A DNA stretch of 23,564 bases from Paramacrobiotus richtersi (Eukaryota; Tardigrada; Eutardigrada; Parachela; Macrobiotidae): assembly GCA_034698045.1 (NCBI GenBank), contig JAQGAU010000821.1:1-23564 (forward strand), in the 5' to 3' direction. Position numbers and translations under genes: made by a program. Shown here in pieces: positions 1 through 10,821 of this stretch (the first letter of the stretch is position 1; each line of letters opens with the position of its first letter). The notes below the pieces were generated by a model. It made no database searches and was not told where the DNA came from. It saw nothing but the letters and a program-made list of their open reading frames with translations.

Positions 1-251
1 TTTCCCCACGGGGTTTTGTTTTTTGGCCCATAAATACGGCATGGAGAAGATCTGAACAGCAATAAAGGTTATATATAAACGAAACGACTGGCGTGAAACA
101 TGAGCAGTACAATATAAAATAAGGGCAACACATTTCGAACACCTTCTACTTCTCAGCGAGCAGGTATAAAAGAAATACCGTAAAATGACAGTGACTCAGT
201 AGGACATAACCCTCAATCCAGAAGTACCGTACTTTGTCAACCGGCGCCAAG

Positions 252-1863
252 TTATCTGTCGTCTTCTTGTTCTTCGTCGTTTTCGCCACCCATTTGCTCT
301 GTCTGCGATTGAGCAGGATCGAAAAAGTAGCCAAATGTACCCGTATCCGCATTGTGGCAATCGGTAAGGAAGTCGTTCAGTACGAACAACGTCATTTTAT
401 TCAGACTCTCCACATTGACGGACGCCCAGTCCACTGATTCTTCAAACTTTCGACGCGGTAAGTGCTGCTTGCGTGGGTCACACGTTTCGAATCCATACGG
501 CATACAGCATCTAGAAAGTTAATACATCGTGTGGGGTTAATTAACCCTCGCACTTTGCGATTAAGCTTTCGTCACATCTTTGAATTATTGTTATGCTAAA
601 TGCAGTCAGTAGATGTCTGATGGCACTATAGACATCTGGTGAGCTCGCTCTTGTCAGCACGTAGTAGAAACTTTCATCCCATTTATTTGAACTACTGGAC
701 GAAGTTACAGCAACAAGTGGCGTACAAGTGTAAGCTATGGTTCAGCAAGCGAAGCGAAGCATCGGAAAGGCAGCCCTGGCGATGAGAGTAAAGGATCTTT
801 TTTCGAATATCATGAAGAGTACTGAAAATGTTTTGGAATGTGGTTCTGTGCATATGTTTCTTTCTATCGTTCGGGCTAAAAAACCTTTTCTCCTGTTGAG
901 TATTAGGGAAATGGTGTTGTTGTCTAACTCGTGAATTGTGACCAGACTGGTAGTGCCATGGGTTTGTCTGCTCAGTAATAAACTAAACTAAACTGAGCAT
1001 GTACTTCAAAAACAAACAATAAACTGTAACGATACCTTGCCAACAAGGGCCCAAATTTCACGTTCCTCTTTGGACTGGCAGTCCGCCTGGCCAGCCATGT
1101 GCAGACCCTCCTTAATGAGCAAACTCGACGCACCACTAACCACGGGACAGTACTGCTCCAGTGCATTACACAGATCGGCCGCGCATCCGGGTGATTGGAG
1201 ATTAATCCGCGCCGACACTCCTTTGATATCCAGGATCACCGATATATTATCGTGCTCGTACCAACGCTGCAAGGTGAATGCAAAGGAGCAGTTGACGGCC
1301 GTGATAGCGACGTTATCCACTACCAGCCACTCCCACATGCGCCGCAGCGTCGGATGGCTCTTGAAGACATTCGGAGGCGGTCCCCCCTTGAGACGACCGG
1401 CACTGATATGCGCCTCTTCGGAGAAACAAGCAAATTCCTCGACCATACCAGCCAATACCACCTCTGGGTTGCGCTGAATCGCCAGGAAATCGGATAGCGA
1501 ATCCAGGGTCCCCAGGACCTATCAACACTGTGTTTCTTGTACCCGGGCAAAGAATGGCTCTTCTACTGTTTACGCTTAAGTTGGTATCTTCCTGCCAAGC
1601 ACCGGTATGTAAATACAGTATTTTTCTTATTGAGTTTCATTTTAAAGGTCATTCTATAGAAATATACACAGTGTCTTGCCAGAACTCCAGAACTACACCC
1701 ATGCACAGTGTTAAGTAGAGAAATCACTGTCCGTGCTGAATAAAAAAGGTCACTGTGCAGATACTTGAACATTATGAATGTCCATGACATAACCAAAACG
1801 CTTGTCACCACGAGCGAAGCTGATGTCCACGGCGTCCCAGCGTTTGATGGCCGATTTGATCAT
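252..1863 (-). CDS. Unrecognised three-exon gene
   Basis: I do not recognise this protein. Exon 1 (1863-1765) starts at ATG and encodes MIKSAIKRWDAVDIS... in 33 codons, ending at a GTATCT donor. Exon 2 (1518-1036, 161 codons) follows the acceptor ...GATAG. It is clearly coding, with runs such as LSDFLAIQRNPEVVLAGMV, and ends AAG before GTATCG. Both junctions are phase 0. The last exon is less certain. An acidic open frame (FEESVDWASVN..., ending EDDR and TAA at 252) joins in phase 0 if the acceptor is at 447/448 (exon from 446) or 465/466 (exon from 464). A different acceptor near 504 would instead give a short tail ending at TGA. The product would be about 265 residues, probably soluble: no signal peptide or membrane segment is visible. 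A second open frame overlaps 1520-1606 on the same strand, so the exon 1-2 junction could hide a further exon. It is the left neighbour of the MATH-BTB gene, in the same orientation. Confidence 0.55.
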
Positions 1864-2788
1864 GATTTTGAACCGATTGTTAAAGTAGTGTTAAACACAA
1901 TTCACAAAGATTACCAGAGAAATTTTTTTCGAAAGTAGAAAGTTTTTACTATGCGAGAGCAACTGAAGTTATACCCAACGAAATCAATCACGCGAAGTTA
2001 CAAGGCAGTACATGGTTCGAGCACAGACTTCAGGCAGAAAGTGAAATTTCCGGTATGTCAGAAATACTTAATCGGCATTGGGTACGGCTCGCGAAAGATG
2101 GTGTACGGGCGGAGCGACAGGTCCATATAGACGGCTAAATGCAGCTGCAGTTTAAGAATTTACCATGCATTCCGGCAAATATCCCATTAGGGGTACTCAT
2201 AGTTTCTTTAGGAGGCGATGCTCTATAAGTTAAAGAGAAAATTTTCTATAGTGTAAAGTACCTCGATTGGTCACGTTTTGATAGAGAACATTTCTCTGTA
2301 ACGTATAGAGCTAGAATTAAGTACCCCTATTGCGTAACGTACTTAATTTTGCATGCACTTGCCGATACAAGTCATGTCGTATATTTTGAAGTTTACTTGG
2401 ACATTGATCACTGTGTAATTTATCATTATACCAAATCAATGAAAACCGGCATAAAAGTGGCAGCATAAAAGGCAGCTGTTGTGGACGTCAAAAGTGGACA
2501 TTCATTCATTATTGGCAAAAAGCATACAGGGAAACTCACACGGAACTGAACAGGGAAACTTATGCGGAATCAGAACTAATTAAGTTATAGGCATGAAACA
2601 GCTAAAAAAAACCAGTGTTAAACCACCACGTTGAGCAAAACGCGAGTTACAACGGGTAACACCGCTGCTATTGATATACCTGTACTACTAGAACACAGCG
2701 AAGAGAATGTGCAAACAAAAAAACAGGAATCACCACCGTACAGGGGAACGAGCGGACCAACCGACAAGCAGCTTCGCAGATTCGTGGA
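1864..2788. other. Intergenic, no gene seen
   Basis: AT-rich sequence between the unrecognised gene and the MATH-BTB stop codon. It holds 5' flank of the former and 3' flank of the latter. The only structure noticed is a 10-base inverted repeat (AATTAAGTAC at 2315-2324, GTACTTAATT at 2339-2348). The plus-strand frame starting at 2631 mostly overlaps the MATH-BTB exon and is a shadow. Confidence 0.5.
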
Positions 2789-4179
2789 TTACACGCATTT
2801 CTCAACGCAGTGCTCCATGATCGTCTGCATCAGCTCCGGGTCAGCCTCCAAGTACCGGAAATCCTCCGGTGTCACATTCTTCAAGGCCGTGGCCAAGTTT
2901 TTGGGAAGAACGTCCACTGCGGCCGCTGCCAGCTGCGCCAGTCCGCGCTGGCTGGCCACAATCAACAGATGCACAGCTGTATCCACGGTGACATTGTTGG
3001 CCAGTAGTTCTTCGCAGGCATGTAGCAATCCCATCAGCTCGTATTTGTCGGCCATAATCAGCACTTTCTCCACGTTGCCCATGTTGATCCGGTGCATACT
3101 ACAGCCGTACAGGTAATTCAGCATAATCTCCGTGGTTTCCCCATCAATATCGGCCATGACACACCGCGATTCCTTGTGCTCGACCGAGCCCTCCTTCAAC
3201 ATGGCGGCGAAGACCGCCGAATGCGCCATGAGAATCCAGCGGCACGTGAAGAACTCCTTTCCATCGCTGGACTGCAGTGTGAAATCCAGATCGGGCGACG
3301 GGCGTTGCTGTTGTGCAGTGAACCAGGTCAGCAGGCGATTAGCAAAGTCCTGGTAGGCTTTTCCTGCCGTCAGTACCATGGTCTGCGGAATTTGGATGCT
3401 GTGGGCTGGCTTGAAGACGACGACATCCATTGATATCGTGATGCAGTCGTCTGTCAGGAGGCCAGGCTTGCTATGCGAACCGAACAGGTCGTCGTGACTG
3501 ACTGCATCATTCCAACCCCAGTTGTCGGCAGCTGATGAGAACGTTCGGCTTTTCGGCGTATTGCTCAAGATTTCCAGCCCATTCGCCTTTCCGGTTGTCA
3601 CTCTGCAGACACGCAACATTATGGTTTCTGCTTGTAGTCGGACCTCTGTAGCTCAATGAGCAATCGTTTCAAGCAGCATTTAACTAAACATCCACGACAG
3701 TAATAATATCATTAACACAAACGGAATCCCTCCCCACCCCCCTAGCAATGCAGCTAGACCCCTCATAGCCAAATTATAGGGGGGAATGGTTCGAGACGCA
3801 CCAAACTAATTAATTAACAGGCAATTACCAGAAGTATATAATTAATGTACCGTGTGCTGAATTCCACGGGAACTGTTCGTCCGTCGCTGTAGCCATCCGA
3901 TTCCGATTCCATATCCGAAAGTATCAGGTACACGGAAAGAAATTTCTTCTCGATACCGTTCTCGATCCGCTGGAAACATGGTCTAACACGAATGCACCAA
4001 CGTCCTTCGTAGTCATCCTTCATTCCCAGTTCTGCCATCGTAATTCCAGGGCCGTACATGCGCTCCGTCTGATTCCGGAACGTTTCAAATTTCTCAATGG
4101 CCCATTCCAGAGTGAAGCGCACACTTTCCCGACGCGTACGATACTTAATCGCTGCGTTTGAATGCGAAGCAAATGTCAT
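2789..4179 (-). CDS. SPOP-like MATH-BTB protein
   Basis: Two exons give a 380-residue protein, close to the length of SPOP. Exon 1 (4179-3851) starts at ATG and carries the N-terminal half of a MATH domain, with the typical opening FTLEWAIEKFE at about residues 23-33. It ends at a GTACAT donor in phase 2. Exon 2 begins at 3602 after CTGCAG, restores the frame with a CGA arginine, and completes MATH with NWGWNDAVSHDDL and the GLLTDDCITI strand (about 137-166). A BTB domain follows at about 213-315: D-L-D-F-T-L, F-T-C-R-W-I-L-M-A-H-S, the YLYG turn and MADKYEL. A 3-box-like helical tail ends at TAA (2789). In this family MATH binds substrates and BTB dimerises and binds CUL3, so a substrate-adaptor role in ubiquitination is expected. 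All key BTB positions look intact. The 248-base intron (3850-3603) splits the MATH domain. Many ecdysozoans have expanded MATH-BTB families, so orthology to SPOP itself is not claimed. Confidence 0.85.
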
Positions 4180-6138
4180 TTTTGAAACATAAGATACAAA
4201 ATTCGCTCGGATATGGAGACTAATGCAGTATTGGTCAGGCTAAACTGTAATGTGACTGGATGAGAATGAGGAAAACTGTCTGAAAAATGTTCCTGTTAGG
4301 CAAATGAAAATGTGTAAAAGTAACTTTTCCTCAAAATCCTGATACGGTACGTCGTCGGGCCACGACAGGTAGTTTTAATGATACGCTTTGCCGTATCTTC
4401 GATAAGCCCAACCCCCATTTCAGTCATGGCCATTTCACGGCACAGTTTTCATTTCAAATTTGAGTAAGTTGTACAAAGTTCCCTAAGCCGGGATTTTACT
4501 TTTTGAACACTTCAAAAAGATGGAATCTGTAGGAGCTTTGTGACTTTGTTCATGGCCCTGGAAAAATGACCAGGAAAATGACCAAGCTTAACAGAACTGG
4601 TAATTCGCAAAAATTATTATTATTCGATCGCGATGATACCGTCATCATGGGCGCAGTTCATGTTCCTGCTTCTTAGCGCACCCGGAGGATTCCCAACATT
4701 TCTGGAAAATTACTGACCATGCTCACGAAAACGCTAAGTGATATCTCCGCGATGCACTAGAGCTAGTACGTTATGGTTTCACTGGTTACGTGCTGTTATG
4801 AAAATGTGGATTCGGAACAAATGCCCGGTACCGCATCACTAGTAAAATGCTTCGCGGTACAAAGGGAACATCTGCTTTCCGAAACTCGAAAAAGGGAATG
4901 TTCTACCATCAGTATCGTTATCATCATCATCTAGTAGTGACTGCCATCTACATTACAATCACATTACATTACACCCGATACATTAAAAAACGATAAAAAA
5001 GATCAAACATAAGGATAAAAGCAAACTTGCTATATAAATAAACCAACGCAAAAACAACAAGATGCGTATGGTTAACAGACGAATTTACCACTACTCGACT
5101 AGGGAAAGGTCTAGAGAAATATGAAGCAGAGCTGAACATTTCCGCACCTGGCGGTCAACAGAGCAGATGGTCGAGACTCGGTAAATGCGATGCTGTACTG
5201 GTCACTGTTGACTGGGCTAAAAATTAACGCTTTCTACATTTTCCAGTACATTCCCTCTCCACATGTACAGAACACAAAACAACAGTGCCGGTGTCAGTGT
5301 TCGTGAATCGTGACCACTGCTATTGCCAAGTTATTGCATAAATTTTAAAAGTGATATGTGTGAATAATCGAGACTCTTTCTCCGTTTTCACGTTTTTACT
5401 GACGATTTTTGGCGACATTCCACCCAGTCCAATGTTCACTTCCAAAGGTACGAAAAGCAGTTCTAGCAACATTTAAGTAAACCTTCGTAGCAGGTAAAAG
5501 GTAAAATACTAAATTTGTGCAATTAAAACCATCCAGTTTTTGTTGATTTAAAAGGAGTCTGAAGGGTTACGCCTACGTTTGCTTACCCAGCTATCTGTAG
5601 AACAAAAAACTGAAAACCATTTCCATTACAGGCTCAGTATACATGTTCCGTGTCATTATCAACTTCGTGACCTACGATAGATTTTGTAGGAGAGATTTCC
5701 GTTTTATACCAGCACATTTGATGAATTATGAAACATGCACGGATCTATACGCACGCGTATACAGCTGGTAACAGATTACTTTTAATTTTTCCGCGACCTT
5801 CTCCACACTGTACAGAGGACAACGCGCAAAATATGTGATGCGAAATGTGTTAGCCAATGAAACTTTATAATCTTATGCTCCTTTTTAGGGTTTAAGAAAT
5901 AACAGAATCTATTTCATTCCTAATACACAATAACATACCATATGTTAAACAAAGCAGTAGATCAAAACCTGTTCAGCATCGACAAAAAACTGATAGAGAT
6001 CAGAGACCTGTACGCAAGCGAACGAGCAAAACAAAGTTTACAGTGAAGTACCATATAAAGTAGCTAACAGTAGGTAAATGCTCAGGTATGGCGGTAACTT
6101 GAGATGCAAACATTAAAGCCGACGCATGATTAGCAGGG
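4180..6138. other. Two-kilobase gap without a gene
   Basis: This is the 5' flank of the MATH-BTB gene and, at the right end, the 3' flank of Kelch copy A. I see no frame with convincing codon structure on either strand. A TATA-like string lies near 5031-5040 with no supported gene after it. A short ATC-rich run is near 4920-4935. From about 5825 onward the sequence is recognisably similar to 13565-13850 (shared stretches GCAAAATATGTGA and TGTTCAGCATCGACA), which marks the left edge of a segmental duplication. Confidence 0.5.
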
Positions 6139-8794
6139 TCAAGCAAATTCGCTGGTCCGTGCCACGACACAAGCCAAGGGACAGATCGGCTGGGCATATT
6201 TCGTATCCAACACCACACTCTCCCACCGATTCCTTTCTTCGTCGTAGACCTCCATCAGTGTTACAGGCGCGTTGTCCTCCGATAGACCGCCCACAACATG
6301 TAGACGATTGTTCAGAACAAAAGAGCAGTGGCTACGGCGACAGGATTTTAGGCTGGCCATACGGTGCCAGGTATTGGACGCGATATCGTAACGTTCACCA
6401 ATCGACGTCGTGCTTCGAATGTCACTGTCCCGTCTACCTCCTATAGCGTAAATGCTGCCGTTGTGAGCTGTGATGCTCAGTTCTCTACGGTCAAAATCCA
6501 TCGGCGCACAATCTGTCCATTTCTTCGTGACCGTAGAAAATCGACACATTCGGTCGATTTTCCACTCTGTAGAGACCCATGGTCTGTCGCGTAGGAAACG
6601 GTCGCTGCCCTTGTCTGATTGAGCAGCACCGCTTTCTGCTTGAACTTCACCGCAGAGAAACAGATCGGTGCCCCATACGTCCCATCCGGTCACGATCCTG
6701 CGAAGAAAACCCCCGTTTCAGATAGAGTTACATATAATACAGGCTTGCTGGTGCTAGAAACACGAAGTTCAGTGAACAAGTACCAAGTGCGTACAACATT
6801 CAAACAAGGTACCATTTCATTACTTAATACCTGCAGCAAATCCAGTGCGATCAGAACATTACTACAAAGTCAGACTAACAATCGTAATGAGCGTCTACAG
6901 GAACTCCCTTGAGCATTCGTTGCACGTATGGTAAAGTATTCTTGGGAGCACATGCAGCATACGAACAAAGCTATGCACGCAAACCGGAAGACAAATCATT
7001 ACATTATATGCTCTGCCCACCATACCAAGGAATTCGAAGAACGAACTACAGCAGAATACAGGAGAAGATAAAAGAAACCAGTCAAACAAAGACATACGTA
7101 CAAAAGCGAACAAAGTAGGTTTTTGCTAGGAAGACCGAGTACCCAAAGCCTCAAACCATTCAGCAAAACAAGTATTAAAACCAAGATGGAAAAAATGCTG
7201 ACGAGAAATGGACTTCGTTATGAAGTACAGTAGCTGAGATGTCTGCAGAAAGGCTTCATATTATTCTGCCTTGCTTAAACACATTTTGTCTTACCCTGCT
7301 TGATGCGGCAAAGGGAGTTCGCTCCGCAGGTTCAGGTCGGCTCCGAACACGCGGAAATGGTCCTCGTTGATCACATAAACCAGATCACAGCAAACCAGAG
7401 GACACAGAGCAGGGTCACATGGTATATCTTCACCCACATCTTCAGGCATCATCGTCAGCTCCCAGGTAGTCGGCTCTAAGACAGCCATGGCTTCAAGTTC
7501 ACTGGTGCTCAGCCAAATCTTGCCGTCCAGATATATCATCCAGTAGTCCGCAATACCTTCCACTGATTTACCCAAACGGGCACGCGCTGAAATGATGCTA
7601 CTGTTCTGCCAGCGATAGCATTGCAACGCCATTTTATTCAGAAAAATGACCACCTCCTGGGAATGGCGCAGTGGACTTGGAACATTGAGTTTGTAGCGCA
7701 GGTGGCTATTTCTACACGCCGAAGTTCAGTGGTTCCACTAAACGGTGGCAAACACTCTTGCAAAAGTTGTGTGACAATCTGAGGCAACGGTTCCTCAGCT
7801 ATCACTAACAATGTTTCCACGAAATCAGCTGGAATGAATTCCCAGCGGATCTCTTGCAGCAAACAAGACAGAACATCCTGGGTCCAGCGTGTATTCCGAT
7901 GACCTTTACACCATGCAAGTAGCGTCTATAAGCAGTACAATCGTAAGTTCGCTATCACCCACATTTTTTATGCTGTTTTCAGCAAATCTGCTGATGTGTT
8001 TTGCTTTTAATCGTCATCATTTTATCGTTTATCGCAATTAAGTCATATACCGGTGGAGCAATACTGTCCAATATGCTTTGGTATTGGTTTGTTCAGTTTA
8101 GCAAACAGACATGCTGTAGTCGGCAATATATACACAGAACAGCCAGAAAAATCCCACGAAACGTACGTTATACTTTTTAGTTAAAATTAGGCAGCTGGAA
8201 ACTCGGGACAATGAAACACCTTACCTTCAGTAAATGTAGCTCCGATTCAGTTTCCAAAGGTCCTCCCGCAATGATACCGGTCAGTTCCTTGACGGAACAT
8301 CGCTGGAAGTCCGCCGAAGCCGCAAAATAACCAAAATTTGATCGGAGTTTATTCACAACCAAATCCTCCAGGGACGGCGCTCCCGAATCAGCCACCATAT
8401 TGAAGAGTTCGTAAGCATTCTCCCGGCAAAGACTGTGTTTCACAGTGTCCTGAACCCAGTTAATCGGCTGACGCAGGCCCAGAAATTGTGCCACGCAAAG
8501 CACCTGTTTGATATCAGATTTGCCGATTATCAAATCGGTGTGATATAAAACCCCCCGCAATACCCGATTGACCCATTCGATATCCACGGCTTCCGGGGGT
8601 GTAATGACAATGGTTTGGCCGGAATAATCCCTCATGATGGATGCGAAAAACTTTGAGGTTTTTGCCATACGGACCAGAGTCTCAATTCGGACGTCCAGAC
8701 GATCCTCTCCGATTGATAGTGTGACAAACCGGTCAGATTTGGCGATCTTGTTGCCGTTATCAGTAACGGACAGCTTTCGTTTGCTCGAAGCCAT
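6139..8794 (-). pseudogene. BTB-BACK-Kelch copy A, frameshifted
   Basis: Three exons match copy B in order and phase. Exon 1 (8794-8225, 190 codons) encodes BTB and the start of BACK, ending AAG before GTAAGG. Exon 2 (7925-7295) starts with TLLAWCKGHRN and encodes the rest of BACK and the first Kelch segment, ending phase 2 before GTAAGA. Exon 3 (6697-6139) encodes two recognisable Kelch repeats (YAIGG...ERYD..NTW and LHVVGG...VYDEERNRW) and ends at TGA. Compared with copy B, exon 2 lacks one base between 7687 and 7688. As written, the frame then shifts and stops at 7638, giving about 285 residues of BTB-BACK with no Kelch domain. Everything after the break stays open in the correct frame, so the lesion is very recent or is a sequencing error. 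The family acts as CUL3 substrate adaptors. Intron 2 (597 bases) is longer than in copy B because of an insertion near 6975-7250. The ATG chosen (MASSKRK) is the one shared by both copies; copy A has GTG at the upstream ATG of copy B. Confidence 0.8.
6975..7250. other. Insertion within intron 2 of Kelch copy A
   Basis: Intron 2 of copy A is similar to that of copy B on both sides (GTACCAAGTGC, then GCACATGCAGCA on the left; TTTTGTCTT near the donor on the right). About 275 purine-rich bases here have no counterpart in copy B. The small open frames across it have no recognisable content. Origin unknown; no terminal repeats were seen. Boundaries are approximate. Confidence 0.45.
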
Positions 8795-9299
8795 ATTTAT
8801 ACCGAGCACTTTTAGTTTCGCTAATAACTGAACGACCCAAGTTTATATGTAAACCTTAGAACCGGTTACTAATGATCGCAGAAAAGTAAGACCTCCGACC
8901 ATTTATGTGCATTCGCTGCAAGATCCGCGTGAACTTGAAAATACTGTTGTCTTCTTAAACCCGGATTTGTGCCAAATCAGACACGTTTTTTACTGGGTAT
9001 ATCGAAATGTGTAACATGTACGTAGGTTTATATCCCGGTTGTACGGTAACTACGGTTAATTTGGTCACTGCCAATCGGTATGGTTCTTTCTACAGTGTTT
9101 TTGATCCGTGCGCAACTTGGATATGCCAATGTCCTGGTATCCTTTCATGATTTATTACAGTTACATTGTATTCTTACCCTCTCTACGTGCTTTGTGAACC
9201 ATACTACCCTGCACTTGCATACATGCTTCTCTTTTAAAAACATACCGTTTCAGAACAGAATTTGCCTGCTTACTCTAATTTAGAACATATGTAACCGCT

Positions 9300-9341
9300 A
9301 AAACCGTCCGGACGGAAAACCTGTCCGCCGGACGGTTTTCC
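9300..9341. repeat. GC-rich nested palindrome
   Basis: AAAACCGTCCGG (9300-9311) is followed 16 bases later by its exact reverse complement CCGGACGGTTTT (9328-9339). Within it, CCGTCCGGACGG (9304-9315) is itself a perfect palindrome, and GGAAAACC (9314-9321) pairs with GGTTTTCC (9334-9341). The GC content stands out from the AT-rich surroundings. It could be a transposon end or an extruding hairpin; no partner copy was seen in the window. Confidence 0.7.
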
Positions 9342-10508
9342 CCCGCAACCCCTATATCCCTAATACGAGCCTATATGTAAAAAATTGGTGCCCCACCCTT
9401 TTTTGTTTTGATTTTGAGCTGAGACCGCTTGGATAAATGTATTTAAAGCAAATGGTGAAGCATAAGCCGGCACTAGCGAGGTCACCCTGGTATAGACTGT
9501 AGACTAATAGTTTCTGCCAAATGGAAACCTCGTATAGGCTCGCCACCAGTGTACCATGGAACAATTACGAGAAACACTAGCGTAGTCGTGCTAGTTTCGA
9601 ACCGCGCATCGTTGCCTAGTTTCTGCCTTAGCTCATAAACAAAATACGGACAATATGCAGATGGACAAATAAGCTGAACCACCCGGTAATCAGGAGAACA
9701 ACAGTTTTCGAAAAACTAAAAATCAGCGCTTTGAAATACAAAACCCAAAATGCCGTCACCCCCTGGCAACGTTCGCGGTGGTGTTTTTAAGATTTTTTGC
9801 AAGTTTTTCGAGTTAGCCGTTTAAACGCAAACTGTTACCCCGTTTTCGGGGATTTAGGATTAGGAGTTATAAAACGTATTACGTCGCCTAATGTACGTGA
9901 CCAAAGGGCTTCAATATTTGCATTTTAATGTTTACAAACTGTTTCAAGACACCAATACTGCTTCTCGTGTCTATAGCAATCACCGGCAACAGTTGCTGTC
10001 ATCATTTCAAATATTCATAAATTTTGATGCTCCACCAAACATCCGCACAAAATCAACATTTTCACAAGTTGAATCGTTGCTAGCGTAATAAATACACATA
10101 GTTTCTCGTTGTAGCAAGTCACATTCAGATTCTCAATCACAACGAAAAATGTCGGCCTAGTCACCTAGTGACATACACCGGCCAGCTGACTATATATACA
10201 GATTTACACGATAAAACGCTAAAGGAATCAAAAACTCACCGCCGTAACGTGAAAAACGCCCTAACAACGTGCAAACAAATTCTCAACAATAGCAATAACG
10301 AACGGCATCTAACTGCCAACAACTAACAAGAGAAGCAACCACTTAGAACGCTCCAGCAGGATTCCACACATCTTCATGGGCTGCACTGATATGCCATACA
10401 ACGTGGTATCGGGCTTTGAAAGTCACCGGACAATTCTGCAACATCAACATGGAAGGGTCAATAATGATTTCGACTGAAACGAATTTATTGTATATGTATG
10501 TACTGTAT

Positions 10509-10558
10509 ATTCATGTCAACAGAAAACAGAAAACGATTCCAGATCTGTTGACATGAAT
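10509..10558. repeat. 15-base perfect inverted repeat
   Basis: ATTCATGTCAACAGA (10509-10523) and its exact reverse complement (10544-10558) flank a 20-base A-rich spacer. It lies in the 3' flank of the zinc finger gene, some 260 bases beyond the stop codon. A minus-strand AATAAA is at 10489-10484. Function unknown. Confidence 0.7.
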
Positions 10559-10821
10559 CTCTGGACTTGTCTAAAGAATACCCTATTTTTACGATCTACT
10601 GAAACAGGAATACTCGAGGAAGACGAAGCGAAAGTTCCGCAAAGATAACTGTCTACCCAAGAACGACTACTATTAAACATGCATAACAATAGTTTAACTT
10701 TAAGTACACAAAGTATGGAGAACTTTTTAACGTCACGAAACCCCCAAAAGATCATAATTGCTTCGTGGGACTTTCAACTAGAACAATCGGTAACCAATTA
10801 GAAAAATGCCCTCAAGCTGTG

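Larger units (their letters stand above)
8795..10821. other. Duplicated 5' flank of Kelch copy A
   Basis: No convincing gene. The first 90 bases align directly with the region upstream of copy B. About 8897-9128 aligns with 16770-16985 only in reverse complement, and 9129-9236 (GTCCTGGTATCCTTTCATGAT...) aligns directly again. Weaker similarity resumes near 10000-10060 and 10655-10820. The region also holds a GC-rich palindrome at 9300-9341 and an inverted repeat at 10509-10558. Open frames here are short and of poor composition. Confidence 0.55.

Noticed and set aside
737-934. 65-codon plus-strand frame
   Set aside because: Isolated, no domain, no splice partner, and lies in the intron of the minus-strand orphan gene.
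1037-1497. Plus-strand open frames over exon 2 of the orphan gene
   Set aside because: Antisense shadows: the minus-strand frame is longer, has bounded splice sites and better composition.
2631-3433. Plus-strand open frames across the MATH-BTB region
   Set aside because: They are antisense to the BTB exon, which has clear domain motifs. The plus-strand translations have no domain.
6895-7184. Open frames on both strands in the Kelch copy A intron
   Set aside because: They fall in an intron between well-supported exons, mainly in an insertion absent from copy B, and show no motif.
8782-8804. TATAAATA string at the start codon of both Kelch copies
   Set aside because: It overlaps the ATG itself, too close to act as a core promoter for that start. 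Its conservation is explained by the coding and leader sequence.
9560-9640. tRNA-like B-box (GGTTCGAAA) on the minus strand
   Set aside because: The flanking bases do not form a T-arm, and no A-box or acceptor stem of the right spacing was found.
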